34,664 nucleotides of DNA from positions 1-34,664 of the forward strand of contig CAZYGI010000042.1 of assembly GCA_964647255.1 (NCBI GenBank), in the 5' to 3' direction. Every line of letters starts with the position of its first letter. Within the stretch, counting starts at the first letter, position 1. This document shows, piece after piece, positions 6,526 to 14,120 of the stretch. The notes below the pieces were generated by a model. It saw nothing but the letters and a program-made list of their open reading frames with translations, ran no database searches and was not told the origin of the DNA. A program made the translations under genes and the position numbers. This DNA comes from CAWJEL01 sp964647255. GTDB lineage: Bacteria > Chloroflexota > Anaerolineae > CG2-30-64-16.

Positions 6526-8791
6526 ACCGCACAAATGTCTGGTACAGCAGAACCGCGTTCAGACCGAGGATCATCGCTGTGGCAGACCAGGCCAGGGTCT
6601 TGGTGACGCGGGTGTTCGTGAATGGCCCCATGATCGCCGAATTACTGGTGAACAACACCAACGGGATCACCGCAAACGGCAACTGGAACGACAGGCTGAC
6701 CTGCGACAGCACCAGGATGCGCAGCGGATCAATGCCCAGGCCGATGATGATCAAGGTCGGGAGCATGGTGATGAGCCGGCGCAGCCAGACGTTCATCTTG
6801 TGATGGATGAACCCCTCCATGATCACCTGGCCGGCCATGGTCGCTGTCGTCGAAGAGGCGATACCGGAGGCCAGCAGCGCCAGGGCGAATGCGACGCCGG
6901 CCAGGGGGCCGAGCAAAGGGGTCAGCGTCCGATGCGCGGACTCCAGCGAGTATTCGGCCAGCTTTCCGCCCGAGAACGCGGTCGCGGCCATTACCAGGAT
7001 GGCCGCGTTGACGAAGAAGGCGCCGTTGAGCGCCACCAGCGAGTCGACGATCGCCAGCCGGTACACCTTTTGCTTGCGCTGGAGCGAATCGCTTGGCCGG
7101 ACGCGCGTCTGGATGAGTGCGCTGTGCAGGTAAAGGTTGTGCGGCATCACGGTGGCGCCGATGATGCCGACCGCCACGAGCGTCGCGCCGACCGGCAGCG
7201 ACGGCACGAGCAGCCCGCGCACCATCCCGCTGAACGGCGGCTTTGCCAGCAGGATCTCGGCCATGTAGCCGAAGCCGATCACCGCGATCAGCCCGATGAT
7301 GACCAGCTCCACCTTGCGCACCCCGTACCGTTCCAGCAACAGGATCAACGAGATGACGACGCCCGTCAGCAGCGCCGCGGGGAACAGCGGGATGCCGAAC
7401 AACAGGTTAAAGCCCACCGCGCCGCCCAGGAATTCAGCCAGGTCGGTCGCCATCGCCGCCAGCTCCGCTGTGACCCAGAGGGCGATGCTAGCCCAGCGCG
7501 GGTAGCGGTCACGGCACACTTCGGGCAGCGATTTGCCGGTGGCGATGCCGAGCTTGGCCGCCAGGGTTTGCAGCAGGATCGCCGTCATGTTCGCCAGAAA
7601 GATCACCCACAGCAGGCTGAAGCCGAACCGCGCCCCCCCCTCAATGTCGGTGCCCCAGTTGCCGGGATCCATGTACCCCACGCTGATGACAAACGCCGGC
7701 CCAAAAAAGACCAGCGCCCGCCGGAGCACGGCCAGGCTGCCGTAGCGGATGAAGAGATCCCGGAGGCGCGTCAGCTCCTCGGCCAGCCAGGGCCGCCGCG
7801 GGAGAACGATCTCGCGGATGGTGCTGGCGTCCAGCAGAATCTGGTTGGCGTCAATGCGGTTCAGGGCCAGCTCGCGGCCGTCCACCCGGTAGGTGATCGG
7901 CTCGCCCAGCGGGTCAGCACGCAGTGCAACGATCTCCGCACCGGCCTTCAGCCCCGCGGCAGCCAGGCGCGCGGCCAGCGCCGGCGACTCACCGAGCTCC
8001 ATCACCCGCGCGGCCTGGCCGATCTCGATCTCAGAGAGCGGCGCGCGCTCGGCGGCCGCCTCGACGACGGTGATGCTGGCCGCAGCGGCCGGGGTCAGGC
8101 TCAAGCGTTGGCGGCCGCTCCAGACCAGCACGCGGCCAGGCATGCGCTCGTCCACCTCCACCTGCGCGCCGCGGGTCAGGCCGATCAAGGCGAGTTGGGC
8201 GAACAATGCAGGCGGCTCGTCCTCGACATGGACGATGCGGCCGATGCGGTGTAGCGGCCAGGTCGCCAGCGATGCGCCCTGCTCCGCCGGCAGCTCGCCC
8301 TCGGCCGTGGGGATGGGATCACCGTGCGGATCGAAACGCGGGTTGCCCAGCTCGCGCTCCAGCGCATCTATCTCTTCCGGCGTGGAGAGATGCTCCCGGC
8401 GCATGGCTTCGTCGTGCAGCGCGTCCAGGGGCAGGCCCTCTTTGTCGGCGAGATAGCGCTCCCACAGGCGGTGGGCGCGGATCAGCTCCAGCGCGCGGCG
8501 CTCGCCCGACCGGGTGATGCGCAGCGCGTCACCTTCAACCTCGGCCCATTTGCGCCGCGTCAGCTCGGCGGCGATCAGTGCGTAGCGATTTGGCTGCAAG
8601 TCCGCGGCGCGTACCAGCGCGCGCTGCCGCACGAGAGGCGCCTGGCGCGACAAGTGGTAGAGCGATTTGAGCGTATCTTCGGTGATTTCGTCCAGACCCA
8701 ACCCGATGCGCCGGGTCTGGCGCCACAGGATGATGACCGCGGCGGAAAGCACCACAATGATCGCGGTCAGGGCTGCGATGAGATAGAGCAT
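6524..8791 (-). CDS. NRAMP divalent-metal transporter fused to membrane-anchored DtxR-like and FeoA-like domains
   Basis: A 755-residue fusion. Residues 3-24 form one transmembrane helix. Residues about 40-105 resemble the winged helix of DtxR/MntR repressors. Residues about 105-160 match the DtxR dimerisation/metal-binding domain, with RAHRLWERYLAD, then H126, E133-H134 and the hallmark DPHGDPIP. Two FeoA-like SH3 domains follow (about 178-243 and 252-320). The rest is an NRAMP (SLC11) proton-coupled Mn2+/Fe2+ importer with DPGN at 375-378 in helix 1 and the MPH motif at 549-551 in helix 6. The start was chosen at MLYLIA because AGGA lies upstream and the longer frame to 8914 would overlap the CDF gene. 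The sensor part probably reads cytosolic metal and may gate the transporter rather than bind DNA; this is an inference. MntH is the closest single-domain relative. Confidence 0.88.
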   Translation of the reverse strand: MLYLIAALTAIIVVLSAAVIILWRQTRRIGLGLDEITEDTLKSLYHLSRQAPLVRQRALVRAADLQPNRYALIAAELTRRKWAEVEGDALRITRSGERRALELIRAHRLWERYLADKEGLPLDALHDEAMRREHLSTPEEIDALERELGNPRFDPHGDPIPTAEGELPAEQGASLATWPLHRIGRIVHVEDEPPALFAQLALIGLTRGAQVEVDERMPGRVLVWSGRQRLSLTPAAAASITVVEAAAERAPLSEIEIGQAARVMELGESPALAARLAAAGLKAGAEIVALRADPLGEPITYRVDGRELALNRIDANQILLDASTIREIVLPRRPWLAEELTRLRDLFIRYGSLAVLRRALVFFGPAFVISVGYMDPGNWGTDIEGGARFGFSLLWVIFLANMTAILLQTLAAKLGIATGKSLPEVCRDRYPRWASIALWVTAELAAMATDLAEFLGGAVGFNLLFGIPLFPAALLTGVVISLILLLERYGVRKVELVIIGLIAVIGFGYMAEILLAKPPFSGMVRGLLVPSLPVGATLVAVGIIGATVMPHNLYLHSALIQTRVRPSDSLQRKQKVYRLAIVDSLVALNGAFFVNAAILVMAATAFSGGKLAEYSLESAHRTLTPLLGPLAGVAFALALLASGIASSTTATMAGQVIMEGFIHHKMNVWLRRLITMLPTLIIIGLGIDPLRILVLSQVSLSFQLPFAVIPLVLFTSNSAIMGPFTNTRVTKTLAWSATAMILGLNAVLLYQTFVR

Positions 8792-8816
8792 GATGGTGAG
8801 TCCTGGCAGAAGGTGT

Positions 8817-9719
8817 TCAGATGCCCCCGGTCTCCTTGGGCTCGACGTGGATGGTGATGCGCATCTTCGGCCATCGGCTGCGGAGCGCGGTCTCGACTGC
8901 GGTGCACCGATCATGCGCGGCCTTCACGGTGAGGTCGCCGGGCAGCAACAGATGGAATTCGACGTAGCGCCGCGACGCGGACTTACGTGTCCGGAACTTA
9001 TGGTAGACGACGTCCGGGCCTTCCTTCTCCCGGAGCACTTCCTCGATCTGATCCATCTCGGCCGCGGGCAGGCTGATGTCCATCAACCCAGCGAAGGAGC
9101 GCTTAATGAGGCTCACGCCGGTGCGGATGATGTTCAGCCCCACAGCCACCGCGATGATCGGATCGAGAATGGACCATTTCGGCACAAACATCACCACGAA
9201 AAGGGCGGCGACCACGCCCACCGAGGTCCAGACGTCGGTCATCAGGTGGTGTGCGTCGGCTTCCAACGTGATGCTGTCGTACTCATCCGCCTTTTTGAGC
9301 ATAAAGCGTGAGACGCCGAAGTTGATGGCGGAGGCCGCCAGCGCGACGAGCAGACCGGGGCCAATGCCCCCCAATTGAGCGGGGTGGAGGAAGCGGTTGA
9401 TCGCCGTGTAAATGATCGTGATCGCGGCGACCAGGATCAGCGCGCCCTCGATACCGCTGGAGAAGTACTCGGCCTTGTCGTACCCGTAGCGGTACTCTTC
9501 ATCGGCCGGCCGCGCGACGAGGGTGAGCGCACCGAAGGCCACCAACGCCGCCACCAGGTTCACCGACGACTCAGCCGCATCCGAGAGGAGGCTGACCGAA
9601 TGGGTGAGCAGATACGCGCCGAACTTGAGCAACATCGTGATAAGCGATGCCGCGATGGAGATCAGCACAACACGGTTGGCCCGCGCCGGGATAGGCGGGT
9701 TGACTGCGGCATGGGTCAT
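8817..9719 (-). CDS. Cation diffusion facilitator (CDF) family metal transporter
   Basis: A 300-residue CDF transporter, which normally exports Zn2+, Fe2+, Mn2+ or Co2+ from the cytoplasm by proton antiport. Six transmembrane helices occupy about residues 15-205 and a cytosolic ferredoxin-like domain occupies about 210-295. Likely metal-site residues are in SDAAESSVN in helix 2 and HHLMTD in helix 5 (an H-x3-D pair). The helix 2 pair is not the common D-x3-D, so specificity cannot be read off. GAGGTG six bases upstream supports the ATG. The gene ends 25 bases before the NRAMP fusion and is probably co-transcribed with it. Pairing an exporter-type protein with an importer-type one in one operon is unusual. 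Confidence 0.88.
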   Translation of the reverse strand: MTHAAVNPPIPARANRVVLISIAASLITMLLKFGAYLLTHSVSLLSDAAESSVNLVAALVAFGALTLVARPADEEYRYGYDKAEYFSSGIEGALILVAAITIIYTAINRFLHPAQLGGIGPGLLVALAASAINFGVSRFMLKKADEYDSITLEADAHHLMTDVWTSVGVVAALFVVMFVPKWSILDPIIAVAVGLNIIRTGVSLIKRSFAGLMDISLPAAEMDQIEEVLREKEGPDVVYHKFRTRKSASRRYVEFHLLLPGDLTVKAAHDRCTAVETALRSRWPKMRITIHVEPKETGGI

Positions 9720-9806
9720 ATAAACACCTCAAATGTAAGATTGGGATTGAACGGTGATCCCCTTCTTCAAGGGCCAAAACACGCCGGCGGTTTGCAGATG
9801 GGCCAC

Positions 9807-9815
9807 ATTATACCA
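9807..9815 (-). promoter_or_regulatory. Extended -10 promoter for the CDF-NRAMP operon
   Basis: On the minus strand TGGTATAAT is a consensus TATAAT (9807-9812) with the TGn extension. No good -35 lies 17 bases upstream. It sits about 90 bases before the CDF start. The leader between contains a short hairpin (CCCTT and AAGGG around 9762-9772). No clear metalloregulator operator was found. Confidence 0.6.
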
Positions 9816-9939
9816 CAGGGCCGGTCCAGGCGCGCGGCTCGCGCGTGGAACCGATGTAACGCGGCGGTCGTCCTGGCAAAGGCGATTGCAGCGCGGCCGC
9901 GTTGCGCCCGCCTATCCCATCATACCGAGAGTGTCCCAA

Positions 9940-10410
9940 ATGAAGCAGTATATCGTCCCGGCAAACTTGCTGATCATCGCCATCCTGGCGCTTACTGCCT
10001 GCGTCCCGCTGCCCCAGGCGCCGACGCCGCCCCCCAGCGCCATCCCAGCTGCGCCCGGCGCGGAGTCGCTCGCCGGCGCCACCTGGACGCTGACGCATTA
10101 CGGCCCGACGACCGCCCCGCTCAACCCGCCGGGGGATGCAGCGCCAACGCTGATCATCACCGGCGATGGGCAGGTAAGCGGTAATGCCGGTTGCAACAGC
10201 TACTTCGGCGCCCTCACCGTGACCGACGACACGCTCTCTTTCGGCCAAATGGGGCGCACACTCATGGCCTGCGAAGACGCGCGCATGGCGCTCGAAGATG
10301 CGTACCTGGCCGCGTTGGCAGACGCCGAGCGCTTCACCGTGGCGGACGGCCTGCTGACGATCCGCTATCTCAACGGCGACAGCGCGCTCGTGTTTGCCCG
10401 GACCCCTTGA
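9940..10410 (+). CDS. META/HslJ-domain lipoprotein
   Basis: A 156-residue exported lipoprotein. The signal peptide ends in a lipobox L-T-A-C with Cys21 as the lipid site, followed by a proline-rich tether. Residues about 42-155 form one META domain, recognised by LAGATWTL, the NAGCNSYFGAL core at about 83-93 and MACEDARMALEDAYLAAL. The family includes E. coli HslJ, linked to heat shock and novobiocin resistance, and many domains of unknown function; it has no known catalytic site. The ATG was chosen because the signal peptide starts there; only a weak GAGAG precedes it, and the upstream in-frame extension to 9754 is not protein-like. It is followed by the promoter of the EamA gene. Confidence 0.85.
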   Translation: MKQYIVPANLLIIAILALTACVPLPQAPTPPPSAIPAAPGAESLAGATWTLTHYGPTTAPLNPPGDAAPTLIITGDGQVSGNAGCNSYFGALTVTDDTLSFGQMGRTLMACEDARMALEDAYLAALADAERFTVADGLLTIRYLNGDSALVFARTP

Positions 10411-10432
10411 GCTCTGGACGCTGGCACATCCT

Positions 10433-10462
10433 TTGACGATTGAGCCGGGCCAATGCTATACT
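10433..10462 (+). promoter_or_regulatory. Sigma-70 promoter with extended -10 for the EamA gene
   Basis: TTGACG (10433-10438), an 18-base spacer and TGCTATACT with TATACT at 10457-10462. Transcription would start near 10469, downstream of the ATG at 10453. This rules out that first ATG and supports the start at 10516. Confidence 0.7.
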
Positions 10463-10515
10463 CGGCTCGCCGGTTCATTCGCCACCGCTGCCTGATTTCA
10501 TACCGAGCTCAACCC

Positions 10516-11550
10516 ATGACCGCAAACCGCCACCAGCCCAGGAGGGGACCATTGCTCCGGCGCGAGCATCCTGCCTGGGCTTATGTTCTTGTGCTCCTGG
10601 CCACCCTCTTCTGGGGCGGGAACGTGACACTCGGCCGCGCCCTGCGCGAGTCGGCCGGGCCGTTCACCATTGCCGCGGCGCGCATGTGCATCGCCTCGCT
10701 GGTCTTTCTGATCCTGATTCGCAGCCTGCCGCCCGCAGACCGCCGCCTCGGCGCCAACTGGCCGTGGCTGGTCGTCATGTCCCTGCTTGGGATGGTGGGC
10801 TGTCCCGTCACCCTTTACCTGGCGCTGCGCTTCACCACTGCAGCCAGCACCTCGCTGATCAGTGGCACCGGGCCGCTCATCATCGCGGTGCTGGCCGCCC
10901 TGCTCCTGGGCACGCGCCTGATGCGCCACCAGGTCGCCGGTGCGATTCTTTCACTGCTCGGCGTCGCGCTGGTGACGCTTGCCTCCGCGGCCGACGCAGC
11001 CGGGGCCGGGATCGGGGCCAGCGTGAGCCGCGGCCTGTCCAGGATCTCCCTGAACCAGGGCGCCCTGATCATGCTGGCAAACGTCATCATGTGGGGGCTG
11101 TATTCGGTCATGGGGCGCGTCGTCACCCGGAATCACTCCGCCTTATGGTCCACAGCCTACTCGACGTGGTTTTCAGTGCCGTTCCTCCTCCTTGCCGCGG
11201 CGCTGGAATGGCGCCGGACGCCGCCCACGGTGACCGTCCCGCTGGTGCTGGGCCTGCTTTACATGGGGGTGTTTGCCACCTGCCTGTCATACCTGGCGTG
11301 GAATGAAGGGGTGCGCCGGGTCGGGCCGGACGGTGCGGCGGCATTCTACAACATGCTGCCGGTGTTCGGCGTGCTGCTGGCCGCGCTGTTCCTCGGCGAA
11401 CGCATGACCGCCGGCCAGTGGCTGGGCGGCGGTCTGATCATCGCTGGCGGGCTTGTGGCCGCGCTCTGGCCGCATCGCGCGCGGATCAAGGTGCGCCTCG
11501 TTCACTTCCTATCCCGAGACAGACTGACTGCTCCTTCCGCAATCAAATAG
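10516..11550 (+). CDS. EamA/DMT-family permease
   Basis: A 344-residue integral membrane protein with about ten transmembrane helices arranged as two EamA repeats (about 25-160 and 190-325), the fold of drug/metabolite transporters such as RhaT, RarD and YdcZ relatives. The conserved FWGGNVTLGRAL of the first helix pair and the FLGERMTAGQWLGG of the second repeat are clear. Such permeases export or import small metabolites, and the substrate cannot be told. The loop between repeats carries an alanine/glycine-rich insert with no recognised function. The start follows from the promoter at 10433-10462. The HAD gene begins 25 bases after the stop, so the two may be co-transcribed. Confidence 0.85.
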   Translation: MTANRHQPRRGPLLRREHPAWAYVLVLLATLFWGGNVTLGRALRESAGPFTIAAARMCIASLVFLILIRSLPPADRRLGANWPWLVVMSLLGMVGCPVTLYLALRFTTAASTSLISGTGPLIIAVLAALLLGTRLMRHQVAGAILSLLGVALVTLASAADAAGAGIGASVSRGLSRISLNQGALIMLANVIMWGLYSVMGRVVTRNHSALWSTAYSTWFSVPFLLLAAALEWRRTPPTVTVPLVLGLLYMGVFATCLSYLAWNEGVRRVGPDGAAAFYNMLPVFGVLLAALFLGERMTAGQWLGGGLIIAGGLVAALWPHRARIKVRLVHFLSRDRLTAPSAIK

Positions 11551-11575
11551 CCAAGCCAACACCAGGAGATGCACC

Positions 11576-12475
11576 ATGACGAAAATCCCTCCGGCAGCGC
11601 AAGTTCTGATTGATTTCAAACCGCGTCAAGCCTTCTTCGTGGGCATTGACTCGGACGGTTGCGCGTTCGACGCAATGGAATTGAAGCAGAAAGAATGCTT
11701 CACCCCAAACACGATCCGGGTTTGGGGACTCCAACCCGTGGCAAAATATGCGCGCGAGACGGCGGAATGGGTGAATCTCTACTCCAGATGGCGCGGCGCG
11801 AACCGCTGGCCCGCGCTGGTGAAGGTGTTCGACCTGCTCGCCGAGCGCCCCGAAGTAAAAGCCCGCGGGGTGCAGGTGCCTGAAGGCAAGGCGCTTAAGG
11901 AATTCATCGCCTCGGGGAACTCGCCGAGCGAAGCCGGGCTGAAGGCCTATATCGCGTCCGGACATCCGGATGAGGAACTCTGGCGCGGGCTCGAGTGGAC
12001 GCGCGCCATTGACAGCACGGTTGCGGCGACGGTGCGCGGGGTGCCGCCCTTCCCGATGGTGCGCGAAAGCATGCAAAAGCTGCAGGGCCGCGCCGACCTG
12101 ATGGTGATCTCCACCACGGCCTCCGATGCGCTGCGCCGCGAGTGGGGCGAGCATGGCCTGGCGCAGTACATGGCCGTGATGGCAGGGCAGGACATGGGCA
12201 CGAAGCAGCAGCATCTCCAGTTCGCCGCCAAGGGCAAATACCCGGACGATCACATCCTGATGATCGGCGATGCGCCGGGCGACCGCGACGCGGCGCACGC
12301 GGTGGGGGCGCTGTTCTACCCCATCAATCCCGGCGCCGAGGAGAGGTCGTGGCAGCGCTTCCACGATGAGGCATCCGAGAGGTTTCTGAACGGCGCGTAT
12401 GCCGGCGCGTACGAGGCCGCGCTGATCGCTGAGTTCGACAAACTGTTGTCGGACACGCCGCCCTGGAAAAAGTAA
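11576..12475 (+). CDS. HAD-superfamily hydrolase
   Basis: A 299-residue haloacid-dehalogenase-type hydrolase, most likely a phosphatase. Motif I is GIDSDGCAFD at about 23-32, with Asp25 as the nucleophile and Asp27 as the acid/base. Motif II is in LMVISTTASDAL, and motif IV is MIGDAPGDRDAA near 224-235. About 120 residues sit between motifs I and II, enough for a helical cap of the C1 type. The substrate is unknown. AGGAG seven bases upstream of ATG fixes the start. The gene meets the phospholipase-D gene head-on with only 11 bases between stops and no hairpin seen there. Confidence 0.82.
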   Translation: MTKIPPAAQVLIDFKPRQAFFVGIDSDGCAFDAMELKQKECFTPNTIRVWGLQPVAKYARETAEWVNLYSRWRGANRWPALVKVFDLLAERPEVKARGVQVPEGKALKEFIASGNSPSEAGLKAYIASGHPDEELWRGLEWTRAIDSTVAATVRGVPPFPMVRESMQKLQGRADLMVISTTASDALRREWGEHGLAQYMAVMAGQDMGTKQQHLQFAAKGKYPDDHILMIGDAPGDRDAAHAVGALFYPINPGAEERSWQRFHDEASERFLNGAYAGAYEAALIAEFDKLLSDTPPWKK

Positions 12476-12486
12476 CTGCGTGGGAG

Positions 12487-14082
12487 CTAACCGTAGATGC
12501 GAAATTCGCGCAGGGTCTGCCGGAACTCGTTGAGATAGATCCCGGCAACGGTGGCGTCGGCGACGACCACGTAGAGATCGTGGGAGAACGTGGACGTGTT
12601 GTACCAGTTGAAGCTGCCCTCAAGCACTTTCAACTCGTCAATGACGCAGTATTTGGAGTGAATCGGACAGTAGGGGACCGGTTGATCGTGACGACCGTAG
12701 GCGAGCAACACCGGGATGCCGGCGCTCTGCAGCCGATGGACGGCAGGGAGCAGCGGACGCGCCAGTTCCTCGGCCATCGTCACCTCACGGCCTGGATCCC
12801 CCTGGCGCGCCAGATGGCCGTTGAGGATGAGCTGGACGTCCACGCCGCGGTTCCGGGCCTGGATCAGGGCGTCAATCACGCTATCCTCATGCTCGCCGGT
12901 CATCTCGCCAATGAGGAACAGGCAGACCCTAATTGAGTGTTGGGCGCGGTGAATCTCGGAGAGGATGGCCTGGTGCGGCAGGTAGCGCCGGCCGTTGGGC
13001 AACATCTGCCGGCCATAGGTGTACAGCAAGTTGAACGGGCTGAGCGGATCCACCTGAACCTTCTGGATGACGCCGCCGCGAATGCTCTGGAAGATGTTGT
13101 CGAGCAACCGGGCCATGCCAGCAGAGCGAAACGTCATGCCCGACTCCCAGTTGGCCCCCCACCGGTCGAAGGTGATATTGAAGGACCCCAAGATTGCATC
13201 CACATCGCCGAAGATGATGAACTTGTTGTGCATGTCGGGCGCGACTTCAATCTTGGGATGCTTAGGTGAGCAAAAGACGCCGAGCAGCTCGACGCCCGAT
13301 TGCTTGAGGCGCAGGTAGTTGTTGCTGTTGGTCAGCACCATCTTGCGCCAGTCCACCTGAATCTGAACGAGCACGCCATTGGCGGACGCGTGGAGCAGGT
13401 GGTTGATGAAGTCGGTGTCATCAATATCGTCCACGCAGACCTTGATCGTGTGCAAGCGGCCGGGCTGCGCCTGGCGCTGCCGGATGATGGCGTCAATCTG
13501 GTCGTGGATGTAACGTTTCGGATGATAGGGGTGGTAGGGTAGCCCCTTAGTGAACTTGGGCGTGACGTTGAGCGAGTCGAGGTGGCCGTTGGTCCAGTCC
13601 ACATCGCGTTGAAGCATGGCCGCATCCGCCTCGACCGTGCTCCAGGTGTTGGGCGTCGCGTTCTCGGCGCTGAGGGCCCGGCGCTGGTGCGCGTCGCTGT
13701 CGAAGTGTACGCCATCCATCCAGATGTACTCGTACTGCGACGGGATGGAGCGCTCACCGAGGTGCACGATGTAGGCGAACTTGACGGCGGTCACGCGGCC
13801 GAAGCCGCGCGGGGACGGATGCACGAAGAAATCTCGGGTGACGCGTTGATGGTGGTTCCACGTGACCTGGCGCGGCTCGGTGTCCACAATGAACCGCTCC
13901 ACGACGCCGTCGCTGCGGTAGACCTTGAGCAGGACTTTGATGTTTAGATCGGGCCCCCATTGGACATCAAAACGAATCTTACCCCAGCGCAGATAGAAGG
14001 TCTCTTTGAAGTCGTTGCGCCGCGGGAAGGCCGGCCCCAGTTGGCCCTCGGTCGGTGTAGCGTATTGCTCCGCATACGGCAT
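12487..14082 (-). CDS. Phospholipase D-family (HKD) protein
   Basis: A 531-residue protein of the PLD superfamily, which includes phospholipases, cardiolipin synthases and nucleases. It holds two HKD-type motifs: MHNKFIIFGD with His285, Lys287 and an aspartate one residue later than usual (Asp293), and IHSKYCVID with His475, Lys477 and Asp482 in perfect H-x-K-x4-D spacing. Each is followed by GSFN, the usual next element. The first 150 residues are a beta-rich segment of unknown type. There is no signal peptide, so it is probably cytoplasmic or released by lysis. The ATG with GGAG eight bases upstream was chosen over one at 14118. It follows the EEP gene by 38 bases. A nuclease or a lipase are both possible; I lean to nuclease by its neighbour. 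Confidence 0.82.
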   Translation of the reverse strand: MPYAEQYATPTEGQLGPAFPRRNDFKETFYLRWGKIRFDVQWGPDLNIKVLLKVYRSDGVVERFIVDTEPRQVTWNHHQRVTRDFFVHPSPRGFGRVTAVKFAYIVHLGERSIPSQYEYIWMDGVHFDSDAHQRRALSAENATPNTWSTVEADAAMLQRDVDWTNGHLDSLNVTPKFTKGLPYHPYHPKRYIHDQIDAIIRQRQAQPGRLHTIKVCVDDIDDTDFINHLLHASANGVLVQIQVDWRKMVLTNSNNYLRLKQSGVELLGVFCSPKHPKIEVAPDMHNKFIIFGDVDAILGSFNITFDRWGANWESGMTFRSAGMARLLDNIFQSIRGGVIQKVQVDPLSPFNLLYTYGRQMLPNGRRYLPHQAILSEIHRAQHSIRVCLFLIGEMTGEHEDSVIDALIQARNRGVDVQLILNGHLARQGDPGREVTMAEELARPLLPAVHRLQSAGIPVLLAYGRHDQPVPYCPIHSKYCVIDELKVLEGSFNWYNTSTFSHDLYVVVADATVAGIYLNEFRQTLREFRIYG

Positions 14083-14120
14083 AGATTGTCTCCAGGCGCC
14101 GGCTTCACGGCTGCTCAACC

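Noticed and set aside
6800..8254. Plus-strand reading frame of 484 codons opposite the NRAMP fusion
   Set aside because: Composition is rich in Arg, Gln, His and Asp with no hydrophobic core, a shadow of the NRAMP codons.
10453..10515. Upstream ATG of the EamA gene
   Set aside because: It lies inside the -10 region of the promoter at 10433-10462, so it would not be transcribed from it.
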